A DNA stretch of 64,000 nt from Pigmentiphaga litoralis (GCF_014651835.1 NZ_BMXQ01000002.1:434001-498000), one strand, 5' to 3'. Positions 46,286-55,564 are shown, numbered from the stretch's first letter. Translations and numbers: made by a program. The notes: generated by a model from the sequence alone, not told the origin.

Positions 46286-46538
46286 CCGAGACGACCCTGG
46301 TTATCCAGCGTGGGACAGAGCGCGGTGTCGAGGCAAGCCCGTTGTTTACGTGGATGGAATGCGAATCGACGGTGTGTTCACCGCTGATACCGATACTGGT
46401 TATGTGCTGGCGATGGACCCAGGCCCAGACGGCCGGGCACAACTGAACCTGGCACGCGACGAGGTGCTGCGACGTGAGTTGCACGGTGTAGTGACCATCG
46501 TGATCGAGCCGGTTGCCGACCGCAAATGTCTCGGCTGA
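46269..46538 (+). CDS. Small prophage protein, unknown
   Basis: 89 residues starting MRMSSDRDDPGYPAWDRARC with VVYVDGMRIDGVFTADTDTG. GGAGG lies five bases before the ATG at 46269. Overlaps the HNH start by 13 nt. Confidence 0.62.
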   Translation: MRMSSDRDDPGYPAWDRARCRGKPVVYVDGMRIDGVFTADTDTGYVLAMDPGPDGRAQLNLARDEVLRRELHGVVTIVIEPVADRKCLG

Positions 46539-46858
46539 CCACGCTCAAGTCACGCGTGCCCACCCAAGCTGGTCGCCTGGCTGTGCAGCAGCCCGGCTCG
46601 TGGCGGCCATCTGGTGCGACAGCCAATGAGCGTGGCTACACGTACAAGTGGCAAAAGGCCAGCAAGGCTTTTCTTGAAGAACATCCATTGTGCCGATACT
46701 GCGAGCGTGGAGGCTTCGTCACGGCGTCGCAGCTTGTCGACCACATCGTGCCGCACCGAGGTGACCAGTCGCTGTTCTGGAATCGGTCGAACTGGCAGGC
46801 ACTCTGTCGCTCGTGCCACAGCGGCGAGAAGCAGCGCGAAGAAGCAGAGGCCCGCTAG
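46526..46858 (+). CDS. HNH homing-type endonuclease next to terminase
   Basis: 110 residues. LCRYCERGG, QLVDHIVPHRGDQSLFW, and NWQALCRSCHSGEK give the CxxC...DH...N...CxxCH zinc-ribbon HNH motif. In HK97-type phages an HNH protein works with terminase at cos cleavage. It lies upstream of the small terminase gene with a 209-bp gap. Confidence 0.9.
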   Translation: MSRLTTLKSRVPTQAGRLAVQQPGSWRPSGATANERGYTYKWQKASKAFLEEHPLCRYCERGGFVTASQLVDHIVPHRGDQSLFWNRSNWQALCRSCHSGEKQREEAEAR

Positions 46859-47067
46859 GCTGCAACCGGTTCGAGTCACGCTGGTGTACGGCATGTCGAT
46901 CGATCGGCCCGCTACGGCCCTACCGTCAGCCCCCAGCCCCACCCCTGACCACATCGGTCGAGAGAGGGGGGGGGCCAAAACCTTGAGGTCGCCGGATTCC
47001 TAGACCACCTGTCCTCTCACGCGCAGAAAATTTTCCCCTTCACAAGATTTGTTAACCGAGGTTGTTA
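46859..47067 (+). other. Intergenic region with candidate cos site
   Basis: The 209-bp gap between HNH and TerS holds no gene. It has a G9 run preceded by GAGAGA (46960-46974) and an A+T-rich stretch (47025-47060). HK97-like phages place cos in this gap; I see no exact cohesive-end sequence to set the cut. Confidence 0.35.
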
Positions 47068-47520
47068 ATGGCATTGACCGACTTGAAGCGCCGATTCGTC
47101 GCCGCTCTGCAGTCGGGACTCAGCGGCGCCAAAGCCGCTGTTCGTGCGGGTTATAGCGAGAAAGGCGCGGCCCAGGCAGCGTCCCGATTGATGAAGGACC
47201 GGGACGTCCAAGCCGCACTTGCACGAGGTGCCGAAGTTAACAAGGCCAAGCAGGAGGCCAAAGCGGCCGGCCGCGAGTTGGACTTGCCAACTCTGGCCGG
47301 TTTTTATGCCGACCCGCTGGAGTTTTTGCGGGCTGTGGTCAACGACGGGGAGCAGGACATGAAGTTGCGCACCGACGCGGCGAAGGCCTGGGCTCCGTAT
47401 GTGCACCCCCGCAAGGACGCCGCCGGCAAGAAAGCCGCTGCGAACGAAAAGGCGAAGGAAACGGCTACGACCGGTCGATTCACTCAGTTCGGACCGCCCT
47501 CGGCGCCGACTAAGCACTGA
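47068..47520 (+). CDS. terS: Terminase small subunit
   Basis: 150 residues starting MALTDLKRRFVAALQSG with the DNA-binding HTH NKGAQAASRLMKDRDVQ-like region (here SEKGAAQAASRLMKDRDVQA) and a C-terminal Lys/Ala tail. CGAGG lies before ATG 47068 (a TTG two codons earlier is possible). Binds cos/pac DNA and hands it to TerL; stop overlaps TerL start by one base. Confidence 0.88.
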   Translation: MALTDLKRRFVAALQSGLSGAKAAVRAGYSEKGAAQAASRLMKDRDVQAALARGAEVNKAKQEAKAAGRELDLPTLAGFYADPLEFLRAVVNDGEQDMKLRTDAAKAWAPYVHPRKDAAGKKAAANEKAKETATTGRFTQFGPPSAPTKH

Positions 47521-49199
47521 TGGCCGCCCCCGTTTGGAGTACCGCGTGCCCTGATTGGGAACGCCGCATCGTCGCGCGCAAATCGCTGGTGCCGATGCCG
47601 CCGCTGTTCCCGGACTATGCCGCGCACGCGCTCAACGTGTTTGGCAGCTTGCGCATGGTGGATGCGACGGGTAGCCCGTTGATGAAGGACACGGTTCGCC
47701 CCTGGGTGACCGACTTCGTCGGCGCTATCTTCGGCGCCTACGACCACGAGTCCGGCCGCCGCTTGATCACCGAGTTCTATCTGCTGATCAGCAAGAAGAA
47801 CGGTAAGTCGACGATCGCCGCGGGCGTAATGCTGACCGCGCTGATCCTCAACTGGCGCCCCTCGGGCGAGTTCATCATTCTCGCGCCGACCAAGGAAATC
47901 GCGGACAACTCGTATCTGCCGATCCGCGACATGATCAATGCGGACGACGAGCTGAAGGAGATGTTCCAGGTCCAGGACCACATCCGCACGGTCACGCACC
48001 GGGTGCTGAAAGCGACGCTGAAGGTCGTGGCCGCCGACAGCGAAACGGTGTCCGGAAAGAAGGCGATCGGCGTTTTCATCGACGAGCACTGGCTTTTCGG
48101 GAAGAAGGCGACCGCCGCCGCGATGCTGCGCGAGGCTACCGGCGGCCTGGCGTCGCGGCCTGAAGGCTTCATCATCTATGCCACCACCCAGGCCGACGAT
48201 CCGCCGGCCGGCGTGTTCAAGGACAAGCTGATGTACGCCCGCAAGGTGCGTGACGGCGCAGTGGTGAACCCCCGGTTTCTGCCGGTGCTCTATGAGTTTC
48301 CCAAGCGGATGCTCGAGCGCAACGAGCATCGCGAGCTGGAGAACGCGTACGTCACAAACCCTAACTGGGGCTTGTCGGTCGATATCCAGTTCATCACGAC
48401 AACGTACGAGCAGGCGCTGGAAGCCGGTGAGGAAGAGGTCCGCGGCTTCCTGGCAAAACACCTGAACGTCGAGATCGGCCTGGCGCTCCGGTCCGATCGG
48501 TGGGCTGGCGCGGACTTCTGGGAACGGCAGGCAACGTGCCCGGGGCTCACGTTGGACCAGCTGATTGATCGGTGCGAAGTGATCGACATCGGAATCGACG
48601 GTGGCGGTCTGGACGACTTGTTGGGGCTGGCCGTTGTCGGCCGCGACGCAGAGACGCGCGAATGGCTGGCTTGGACCAGGGCGTGGGCGCATCCATCGGT
48701 GCTGGAACGACGAAAGGCGGAGGCCTCGCGCTTCCGCGACTTCGCCAAGGACGGCGACCTGGTGCTCGTTGAACAGATCGGTGACGACGTCGCTGAGCTG
48801 GCGGGCATCGTGGCCTCGGTCTACGGGTCAGGCTTGCTCGACAAGATCGGGATGGACCCGTCAGGCGTGGGCGCAATCCTGGACGCGCTGGTCGAGCTGG
48901 AGGTGCCCGAGGACCTGGTCGTCGGCATTTCCCAAGGTTGGAAGCTGGGCGGCGCGATCAAGACGGCTGAACGAAAGCTTGCGGAGGGCACGCTCGTGCA
49001 CGGCGGCCAGGCGCTGCTCACTTGGTGCGTCGGCAACGCCAAGGTCGAGCCACGCGGCAATGCAATCCTGATCACCAAGCAGGCCAGCGGCTCGGCGAAG
49101 ATCGACCCGCTGATGGCCCTGTTCGATGCAGTCTCGCTGATGGCGCTCAACCCCGAGGCCCTATCAGCTCCCGGAATTCACTCACTGGACTTGTACTGA
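47520..49199 (+). CDS. terL: Terminase large subunit (HK97-type)
   Basis: 559 residues. ATPase Walker A SKKNGKSTIAAG, Walker B GVFIDEH, and the nuclease aspartates of DIGIDGGGLDDLLGLA. Such proteins are the motor and nuclease that package phage DNA into the prohead. The stop overlaps the portal start by one base. Confidence 0.94.
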   Translation: MAAPVWSTACPDWERRIVARKSLVPMPPLFPDYAAHALNVFGSLRMVDATGSPLMKDTVRPWVTDFVGAIFGAYDHESGRRLITEFYLLISKKNGKSTIAAGVMLTALILNWRPSGEFIILAPTKEIADNSYLPIRDMINADDELKEMFQVQDHIRTVTHRVLKATLKVVAADSETVSGKKAIGVFIDEHWLFGKKATAAAMLREATGGLASRPEGFIIYATTQADDPPAGVFKDKLMYARKVRDGAVVNPRFLPVLYEFPKRMLERNEHRELENAYVTNPNWGLSVDIQFITTTYEQALEAGEEEVRGFLAKHLNVEIGLALRSDRWAGADFWERQATCPGLTLDQLIDRCEVIDIGIDGGGLDDLLGLAVVGRDAETREWLAWTRAWAHPSVLERRKAEASRFRDFAKDGDLVLVEQIGDDVAELAGIVASVYGSGLLDKIGMDPSGVGAILDALVELEVPEDLVVGISQGWKLGGAIKTAERKLAEGTLVHGGQALLTWCVGNAKVEPRGNAILITKQASGSAKIDPLMALFDAVSLMALNPEALSAPGIHSLDLY

Positions 49200-50482
49200 T
49201 GCCTGAAACACTCGAACCCGACCGCGGTAGCCGTGTCCTCGGGGCATGGCTGGCCGGGCGAGAGGGCGGCGTCGAGCGCGCTGGTCTGCTCGCTCTGGAA
49301 GAAAACGGCAGCGAAAGCGGCCTCTCGACGCAGGAATTCGCCAACGTCTTTGGCGCGGCCTACCGCACATCGGCTGGGGTGCACGTCACGAGAGATGCGG
49401 CGATGCGCGTTTCGGCCGTGTACGCATGCGTATCGCTGCTTGCCGGCGCAATCGCTTCGCTTCCGCTGGGAATCTTCGAACGCAACGGCGCGGACCGAAG
49501 TAAGGCGGATCACGACTACTGGTGGCTTTTTAATGAAATGGCGTCGGAGGGATGGACAGCCGCAGCTGCTTGGGAGTACCTGATCAGCAGCAAGATGTTT
49601 CACGGCGATGGTTTCGGACAGCTTCTGCGGCCGAGCGTGCGCAGCGCGCGCGTTATCGGATGGAAACCGCTGCATCCGCTCACGGTGGACCCTTTCCGAT
49701 CTGAAGGCCGCCTGTATTACCGCGTAAATCCCACCGACGGCTCGCCGGCTTACACGCTCGACAGCGCGGACATGATCCACCTGCCGAGCCTGGGGTTCGA
49801 TGGCCTACGAAGCCCAAGTCCAATCACCTATGCCGCGCGGGAAGCGATCGGCGCAGCTATCGCGGCCCAGGAGTTCAGCGGGCGGTTCTTCACCGGAGGC
49901 GCGAACTATGACTACGCGCTGAAGACCACGAACCGACTGTCCGACGGCCAGTTGAAGGACTTGAAGCTGTCTCTGCTTGCCCGGGCACATAACGGTGGCC
50001 GCGGACCGCTGATCTTGTCGGGCGGGTTGGAGCCTGCGCAGCTGAGCGTCAACTCGAAGGATGCCGAGATTTTGGCGACCCGCCTGTTCACGGTCGAAGA
50101 GATCTGCAGCACGCTCGGCGTGCCGCCGTTCATGATCGGGCGCACCGAGAAGACGACGTCATTCGGCTCCGGCGTTGAGCAAATGGGCATCGGCTTCGTC
50201 CGGTACACGCTGCAACGCCACCTGACGCCTCTGGCGCAGGAGCTGAACGCCAAGCTCTGGCCGGTACGCCAGCGCTACTTCGTTGAACACATCACCGCGG
50301 CGCTCGAACGCGGCGATCTGAAAAGCCGCTATGAGGCTTACCGGATCGCGCTGGGCCGCGCCGGTGAAATGCCATGGACCGACGCCGACGAAATCCGCCG
50401 GCTCGAAAACATGGGCCCGAATCCCACATTGAATCGTAATGGAGGCGCAGATGCGCAACCGCCTGCTCCAGCTGCTGGCTGA
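49199..50482 (+). CDS. HK97-family portal protein
   Basis: 427 residues with the VYACVSLLAGAIASLPLGIF, HPLTVDPFRSEGRLYYRV and VGVPPFMIGRTE-like segments (here GVPPFMIGRTEKTTSFGSG) of PF04860 portals. It forms the dodecameric ring for DNA entry and exit at one capsid vertex. Confidence 0.93.
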   Translation: MPETLEPDRGSRVLGAWLAGREGGVERAGLLALEENGSESGLSTQEFANVFGAAYRTSAGVHVTRDAAMRVSAVYACVSLLAGAIASLPLGIFERNGADRSKADHDYWWLFNEMASEGWTAAAAWEYLISSKMFHGDGFGQLLRPSVRSARVIGWKPLHPLTVDPFRSEGRLYYRVNPTDGSPAYTLDSADMIHLPSLGFDGLRSPSPITYAAREAIGAAIAAQEFSGRFFTGGANYDYALKTTNRLSDGQLKDLKLSLLARAHNGGRGPLILSGGLEPAQLSVNSKDAEILATRLFTVEEICSTLGVPPFMIGRTEKTTSFGSGVEQMGIGFVRYTLQRHLTPLAQELNAKLWPVRQRYFVEHITAALERGDLKSRYEAYRIALGRAGEMPWTDADEIRRLENMGPNPTLNRNGGADAQPPAPAAG

Positions 50483-51227
50483 CAATCGACGGCCTTTCGA
50501 GCCGATCCAGAACAAGATCCAGGCCAAGGCCGGCGAAGCGGCAATCTACCTGTATGACCCGATCGTCGGCGATCGCCTCACTGCCGAATGGTGGGGCGGC
50601 ATCTGCCCGCAGGACTTCGTGCCGGCGGTGCGGGCTTTGGAGGCCGACCACATCACGCTGTACACGAACTGCCCAGGCGGCGACGTGTTCGCGGCCGAGG
50701 CAATGTGCCAGGCCCTGCGGGAGCACTCCGCAAAGGTGACCATGCAGATCGAGGGGTATGCGGCCAGCGCGGCCACCGCATTGGCTTGTGCCTGCGACGA
50801 GGTGGTAGCGACACCCGCATCGAAGTACATGATCCATCAGACCTGGACGTTCGCGCTCGGCAATGCCCGCGAACTGCTGCAGGTTGTGGACCTATTGAAC
50901 AAGTGCGACGAGACGATGTACGGCGCTTACGAAAAGCGCACCGGGCAAACCCGGGACCAAATCGTCGAGTGGTGCGAGGCCGAGACCTGGTTCACAGCAG
51001 AAGAAGCTGTCGCCGCTGGCTTCGTCGACAGCGTGCTGCAGACCGCCTCGGCGCGGGCTTCCGCATCGCCGAAGTGGAATCTTTCGGCATATGCCCGCCC
51101 GCCAGAGCCTCAGGACTCAGCACTGCCGGCGGCGCCGTCTCAACCCGATCACACCTTTGCCTCCGCGGACCACCGCGCTCGCCAACAACAGCGCCTGCAA
51201 ATGCTGGCGCGTCTTGCCTTTCAGTAA
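50451..51227 (+). CDS. ClpP-like (S14) prohead maturation protease
   Basis: 258 residues. TNCPGGDVFAAEAM, then catalytic Ser in EGYAASAATALA and His in MIHQTW, are the ClpP-family features. GGAGG five bases upstream supports ATG 50451 over the ATG at 50439. It should process the capsid prodomain. It overlaps the portal end by 32 bp. Confidence 0.92.
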   Translation: MRNRLLQLLADNRRPFEPIQNKIQAKAGEAAIYLYDPIVGDRLTAEWWGGICPQDFVPAVRALEADHITLYTNCPGGDVFAAEAMCQALREHSAKVTMQIEGYAASAATALACACDEVVATPASKYMIHQTWTFALGNARELLQVVDLLNKCDETMYGAYEKRTGQTRDQIVEWCEAETWFTAEEAVAAGFVDSVLQTASARASASPKWNLSAYARPPEPQDSALPAAPSQPDHTFASADHRARQQQRLQMLARLAFQ

Positions 51228-51251
51228 GCGCCTCGCGCAACTGAGAACCAG

Positions 51252-51273
51252 CCGCCCTCGGGCGGTTTTTTTT
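51252..51273 (+). terminator. TTCG-type terminator hairpin before the capsid gene
   Basis: CCGCC-CTCG-GGCGG followed by T8. It sits inside the late operon between protease and capsid, so it needs antitermination or acts as a 3'-end or processing hairpin. Confidence 0.7.
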
Positions 51274-51319
51274 CGTCCAAACGACCTGCGCGAGCGGTCA
51301 CTGACAACTGAGGATCCCC

Positions 51320-52567
51320 ATGAGCAAACTCGCCCAACTGCGCGCGCAACGTGACGCCAAGGCCAAGGCAGCCAACGATATCAACGGCAAAACCGCCGCC
51401 GACCAGCGCATGCCCGCTGCCGACGCGTCCGCGCTGGACACCATCCTGAACGAGATCGAGGCGATCGACGCCGAGATTGCCCGTGAAAATCGCCGCGCCC
51501 AGGTCGCCGGTGACGAGCGTGCCGAGCACGAAGCGGCGCTGAACGCAGCTACCCGGGAAGGCGGCGACGGTCGCAGCGACGAAGCAGCAGCGCTGCGTGC
51601 GATGTTGTCCGGCGGTCTGTCGGCGCTGAGCACCGAGCAGCGCAGCGCTATGTATGCCCGCGTCAATCCGGACATTCGATCGGCTATGTCCACCACCACC
51701 GGCTCCGAGGGCGGCTACACCGTCGCTACTGAATTCAGCCGGTCGCTGTTGCAGACGATGCGTGCCGAATTCGCTGTGCGCAGTGTGGCCTCGACCATCC
51801 AAACGTCAACCGGCGCCCAGATGTTGTTCCCGACTACCGACGCTACGTCGGAAGAAGGCGAAATCGTCGGCCAGAACGTCACGGTGACCGTCGGCGAAAC
51901 CGTGTTCGGCCAGGCTGCGATGGACGTCTACAAGTACAGCTCGAAGTCGATCGCGCTGCCTTTCGAGTTGCTGCAAGACTCGATGTTCGATCTGGAGGCG
52001 TACATCAAGGTGCTGCTCAATTTGCGCCTTGGCCGCATCCAGAACCGTCATCAGACGACCGGTACCGGGAGCGGCCAGCCGCGCGGCATCGCGACCGCGG
52101 CGCCTGTCGGCAAGGTCGGAGCGACGGGGCAGACCTCGACGATCACCTACGACGATCTGGTGGATCTGGAGCACTCGGTTGATCCGTACTACCGCGGCGC
52201 GGGCAAGTGGATGTTCCACGACGACGTTCTGAAGTCGGTCCGCAAGATCAAGGACGAGAACGGTCGCCCGATCTTTATCCCTGGTTACGAGCAGGGCAAC
52301 CCGGGCGGCGCCCCCGACCGTCTGTTGGGTCGCGCGATGTCGATCAACCAGAACATGCCAACGCCTTCGGCGAATGCCAAGTCGGTGCTGTTCGGCGACT
52401 TCAGCAAGTACCTGATCCGCGACGTGATGGACGTGACGTTGTTCCGAATGACTGACAGCGCTTACACGCTCAAGGGCCAGGTGGGCTTCGTTGCCTTCTG
52501 CCGCTCTGGCGCCAACATGATCGACGTCGGCGGTGCCGTGAAGGCCTTTGCCAACGCCGCCAGCTAA
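51320..52567 (+). CDS. Major capsid protein (HK97 fold)
   Basis: 415 residues. The N-terminal ~115 residues form a charged coiled-coil scaffold prodomain (AQRDAKAKAANDINGKTAAD), followed by the HK97 core with LQTMRAEFAVRSVAS and the insertion loop, and the end GFVAFCRSGANMIDVGGAVK. The upstream ClpP protease probably removes the prodomain. Confidence 0.94.
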   Translation: MSKLAQLRAQRDAKAKAANDINGKTAADQRMPAADASALDTILNEIEAIDAEIARENRRAQVAGDERAEHEAALNAATREGGDGRSDEAAALRAMLSGGLSALSTEQRSAMYARVNPDIRSAMSTTTGSEGGYTVATEFSRSLLQTMRAEFAVRSVASTIQTSTGAQMLFPTTDATSEEGEIVGQNVTVTVGETVFGQAAMDVYKYSSKSIALPFELLQDSMFDLEAYIKVLLNLRLGRIQNRHQTTGTGSGQPRGIATAAPVGKVGATGQTSTITYDDLVDLEHSVDPYYRGAGKWMFHDDVLKSVRKIKDENGRPIFIPGYEQGNPGGAPDRLLGRAMSINQNMPTPSANAKSVLFGDFSKYLIRDVMDVTLFRMTDSAYTLKGQVGFVAFCRSGANMIDVGGAVKAFANAAS

Positions 52568-52616
52568 ACCCCAGCGGCGGGCCCGTGTGGGCCTGCCCAA
52601 CATCCAGGAGAACGAC

Positions 52617-53090
52617 ATGGCGAGAAACACTCCCGCGCCCGCAACCACCTCCAGCGGCGCGAAGGTCTCAACCACTGACAAGGTGACCGGCGTGGACACG
52701 ACCGACACCGAGGCCGTCAGCCTCGCGAATGCGGAAGCCGGCACCACTGGCGACCCAGTACGCCAGGAGCATGGCATATCGCCGGCCGCCACGGCCGAGC
52801 AGGTACTTGCGAACGGTGGCGTCGACACCATCGATCACACCCTGTCCAGCGTGACGCGGCCCGACGTCCCTGCCGAGCCGACGCTGACCGATGCGGACCT
52901 GAAGGGGAAGAAAGTGGACTGCCGCGTTCTGTCGGCGGTCACGCTCTACGGCGTTCGCTACGAGCCGAACGACATCCTCGAAGGCGTGCCCGAGACACTG
53001 GCGACGCAGCATAAGGGCGCGCTGGATTCTCACCCTGATGCGGTCGCGTTCGCTCGCGCTGAAGGGTATCCGGTCAAGCAGTTCGCCTGA
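52617..53090 (+). CDS. Head-associated protein, unknown
   Basis: 157 residues. A Thr/Ala-rich disordered N-terminus is followed by the C-terminal domain KKVDCRVLSAVTLYGVRYEP and NDILEGVPETLATQHKGALD. CAGGAG precedes the ATG at 52617. The position between capsid and connector suggests a head decoration or linker protein. No family recognised. Confidence 0.7.
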   Translation: MARNTPAPATTSSGAKVSTTDKVTGVDTTDTEAVSLANAEAGTTGDPVRQEHGISPAATAEQVLANGGVDTIDHTLSSVTRPDVPAEPTLTDADLKGKKVDCRVLSAVTLYGVRYEPNDILEGVPETLATQHKGALDSHPDAVAFARAEGYPVKQFA

Positions 53091-53092
53091 TC

Positions 53093-53425
53093 ATGGCAGC
53101 GGCGAGACTGACGCTGGAGCGGGTGCGGAAAGCTGTCCGCATCGACGAGGGCGAGGTCGACGATTCGATGCTCCACGACTGGATAATCACCGCATATTCT
53201 GCGGTGGAAAACCATCTGTTTCGCCGCGTCTATGACTCCGTCGACGAGTTACTGGTCGATCCGTCGGGCGTTCTGGTGGATGAGGTGATCAATCAGGCGG
53301 TCTGCCTGTTGGTCGGTCACTTCAACCGGTACCGCGAGGCCGGCGAGATGGGCGCAGTCACTGAAATTCCCTTTGGCGTCGAATGGCTGCTGCGGAATTA
53401 CGTGAACATGGCCGGAGGGGCATGA
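53093..53425 (+). CDS. Head-tail connector (HK97 gp6-like)
   Basis: 110 residues: LERVRKAVRIDEGEVDDSML, DDWI-type helix and QAVCLLVGHFNRYREAG, the phage gp6 (PF05135) pattern. It starts 2 bp after the previous stop. Confidence 0.88.
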   Translation: MAAARLTLERVRKAVRIDEGEVDDSMLHDWIITAYSAVENHLFRRVYDSVDELLVDPSGVLVDEVINQAVCLLVGHFNRYREAGEMGAVTEIPFGVEWLLRNYVNMAGGA

Positions 53426-53790
53426 TGGGACTCGCAGCGGGGACGTTGAACCGGCGAGTGCGCGTCGAAACGCCTGGCACGACGAGGAACGCGCTCAACG
53501 AGCCGGTCAAGGCATGGGTGCTGCACGCGGCCATGTGGGTCAGCATCAAGACCATGAGCGGCAAGCAGTACGTCACGGCGGATCGTGAGACCCACGAGGC
53601 CGCGGTCAGCATCCGCGCCAGGTACCGGACTGATATCACGCCGACGATGCGTATTGTCCTGGGCGCGGTCGACGCCGGCGGCGCAGTCGATTACTCGAAG
53701 GCGACCGTTTACGAGATTCTGGCCGTGCTGCCTGACGAGGCACGCCGCGAGCACGTGGACTTTGCCTGCTCGACGGGGGCGCGCCCGTAA
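53422..53790 (+). CDS. Phage head closure protein
   Basis: 122 residues with the SPP1 gp16/HK97 gp7-like beta domain: GTLNRRVRVETPGT and VKAWVLHAAMWVSIKTMSGK. GGAGG precedes the ATG at 53422, which overlaps the connector stop. Confidence 0.85.
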   Translation: MMGLAAGTLNRRVRVETPGTTRNALNEPVKAWVLHAAMWVSIKTMSGKQYVTADRETHEAAVSIRARYRTDITPTMRIVLGAVDAGGAVDYSKATVYEILAVLPDEARREHVDFACSTGARP

Positions 53791-54311
53791 TGCTCGACTT
53801 CAAACTGGATGGCGACCTGGCGGGCGCGTTGGAGCAGCTCGACGAGGCGCTGCAGACCCAGGTCGCGCGGGCGGTGGCTCACGCCGGCGCGCTGGTCTAT
53901 TACGGGGAGGCGCGCACGCTGGCGCCTGTCTATTCGGGCCCGGCGCGCAAAGGCATTCGGCCTGGCCAACTGCGGGAAGCAATCTACCGTGCTCACTCGC
54001 CTGAGCTGTCGACCGATACCTTGCAGGTCTACAACATCAGCTGGAATCCGAAGAAGGCTCCGCACGGGCACTTGGTCGAGAACGGTCACTGGCGCGTGAA
54101 CGTGATCGTGCGCGTCGGGAATCGCATTGCTGCGACGACCGAGAGGCTGGAGACGCCTGTCTGGGTCAAGCCGGTCGCGTTTATTCGACGGGCCGGTGAC
54201 GCCGCGCCGCGCGCGCTTGCCGCAATGCAGGCGCGTGCAAAGGAACGCGTGGCGGAAGTGCTCGCCGACCTTGCCAAGGGCGGCCCAATTACCGAGGCAG
54301 ACAACGAATGA
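53790..54311 (+). CDS. HK97 gp10-like tail/head-tail protein
   Basis: 173 residues, MLDFKLDGDLAGALEQLDEA, then PVYSGPARKGIRPGQLREAI and ENGHWRVNVIVRVGNRI, typical of HK97-gp10 family neck/tail terminator proteins. One-base overlap with the closure gene. Confidence 0.85.
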   Translation: MLDFKLDGDLAGALEQLDEALQTQVARAVAHAGALVYYGEARTLAPVYSGPARKGIRPGQLREAIYRAHSPELSTDTLQVYNISWNPKKAPHGHLVENGHWRVNVIVRVGNRIAATTERLETPVWVKPVAFIRRAGDAAPRALAAMQARAKERVAEVLADLAKGGPITEADNE

Positions 54312-54676
54312 CCATCGAGCAGGACATCCTGGCCGCCCTGACAACCGGCCTGGCCGACGTTGTCGGCGATCGCGTCTTTGTCGATTCGGCGCCGGCAGAC
54401 ACGAAGACGCCGTACGTCGTTTTCACGCAGATCGGAGGCGTGCAGTTCGGTTTTATCGAGTCGAAAGCGCCCGACAAGAAGAACGGCCGGTTCCAGATCA
54501 ATGCATGGGCCGACAGCCGCCTCGCAGTGGCGCCGATCGGACGACGGATCGAGGACGTGCTTGTCGAGGCGCCGACGCTGCGTGCCACAGTGCTGACCGG
54601 CGTCTCGGCCGCCAACAACGACGGCGTCGACCTGCACGGCACGCAGCAGGATTTTTCCATCTGGTTCGCATCGTAA
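54308..54676 (+). CDS. DUF3168-type tail completion protein
   Basis: 122 residues, EQDILAALTTGLADVVGDRV, VVFTQIGGVQFGFIESKA, matching DUF3168 (lambda gpU/SPP1 gp17 relatives), which forms the tail-end ring. Confidence 0.86.
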   Translation: MTIEQDILAALTTGLADVVGDRVFVDSAPADTKTPYVVFTQIGGVQFGFIESKAPDKKNGRFQINAWADSRLAVAPIGRRIEDVLVEAPTLRATVLTGVSAANNDGVDLHGTQQDFSIWFAS

Positions 54677-54704
54677 AGGGCGGGCCGCCACGACATACAA
54701 GACC

Positions 54705-54797
54705 ATGAACCCGATCACCAAAGAATTGCACGAGACCCTGATCCGGCTGCTCAAGGGATGCCTGAGCGCCTGGGAAAAGTGGCTCACCAAGCAGTAA
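54705..54797 (+). CDS. 30-residue ORF upstream of the tail tube gene
   Basis: MNPITKELHETLIRLLKGCL..., an amphipathic helix ending WEKWLTKQ. It has its own ATG, and its composition fits a small real protein; such mini-ORFs occur at this place in related prophages. Function unknown. Confidence 0.5.
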   Translation: MNPITKELHETLIRLLKGCLSAWEKWLTKQ

Positions 54798-54862
54798 ATA
54801 CACACGTGCCTCGCAGGCTGTCGCGCTCCGCAACACAGCCATTTCGCCTCGCAGAAACCAAT

Positions 54863-54883
54863 GCCGCCTTCGGGCGGCTTTTC
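54863..54883 (+). terminator. Hairpin before the tail tube gene
   Basis: GCCGCC-TTCG-GGCGGC followed by TTTTC, 17 bp before the tail tube ATG. Confidence 0.6.
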
Positions 54884-54900
54884 ATTTCTGGAGGCCTCAA

Positions 54901-55557
54901 ATGGCTGTTTCCCTTCCCAACGGCATCATCTTCGCCCTGGCGACCGCATACGGTTTGATGAAGAGCGTCACCGCGCTGAGCAACGACGAAAACGCGGTGG
55001 CCACCTCGGTCGCGCACGGTCTGGCCACAGGCGACTTCGTCGAAGTCACTTCCGGCTGGAGCCAGATCCAAGGCCGCATCGCACGCGTTGTGGCCGCGAC
55101 CGCCGACACCTTCGAACTGGAGGACATCGACACCACGGACACCAACATTTTCCCGGTGGGCAGTGGGCTGGGCGCCGTGCGGCGCATCGCGACTTGGCAG
55201 CAGATCACCCAGGTGCTGGACGTCACGACGTCGGGCGGCGACATGCAGTTCGCCAACTTCTCGTTCCTGGAGAACAACTTCGAGAGCCAACTGCCGACGC
55301 AAAGCTCCGCCCAGTCAATGACCATCAGCATCGCCGACGATCCGGCGCTGCCTGGCTACAAGGCTCTGAAAAAAGTCGCGGCAACGCGCAACCCGGTGGC
55401 CCTGAAGGCCACCTTCCCGAGCGGCGCGGTCACTGCCTACAACGGCTACGCCTCGTTCAACGAAACCCCTTCCATGACCAAGAACCAGGTGATGGCTTGC
55501 AACGCGACCTTCTCGCTGCTGGCCCGCCCCGTTCGCTACGCCGCGGCTGCGGCATAA
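54901..55557 (+). CDS. Major tail (tube) protein
   Basis: 218 residues. MAVSLPNGIIFALATAYGL, TFELEDIDTTDTNIFPVGSG, and FSFLENNFESQLPTQSSAQS resemble siphophage tube proteins. GGAGG precedes it. The hairpin just upstream and the strong site suggest high expression. Confidence 0.87.
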   Translation: MAVSLPNGIIFALATAYGLMKSVTALSNDENAVATSVAHGLATGDFVEVTSGWSQIQGRIARVVAATADTFELEDIDTTDTNIFPVGSGLGAVRRIATWQQITQVLDVTTSGGDMQFANFSFLENNFESQLPTQSSAQSMTISIADDPALPGYKALKKVAATRNPVALKATFPSGAVTAYNGYASFNETPSMTKNQVMACNATFSLLARPVRYAAAAA

Positions 55558-55564
55558 GGACAGC

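Noticed and set aside
46960-46975. G9 run treated as a slippery or phase-variable site
   Set aside because: It lies outside any gene with a clear frame, so no phase switch can be assigned.
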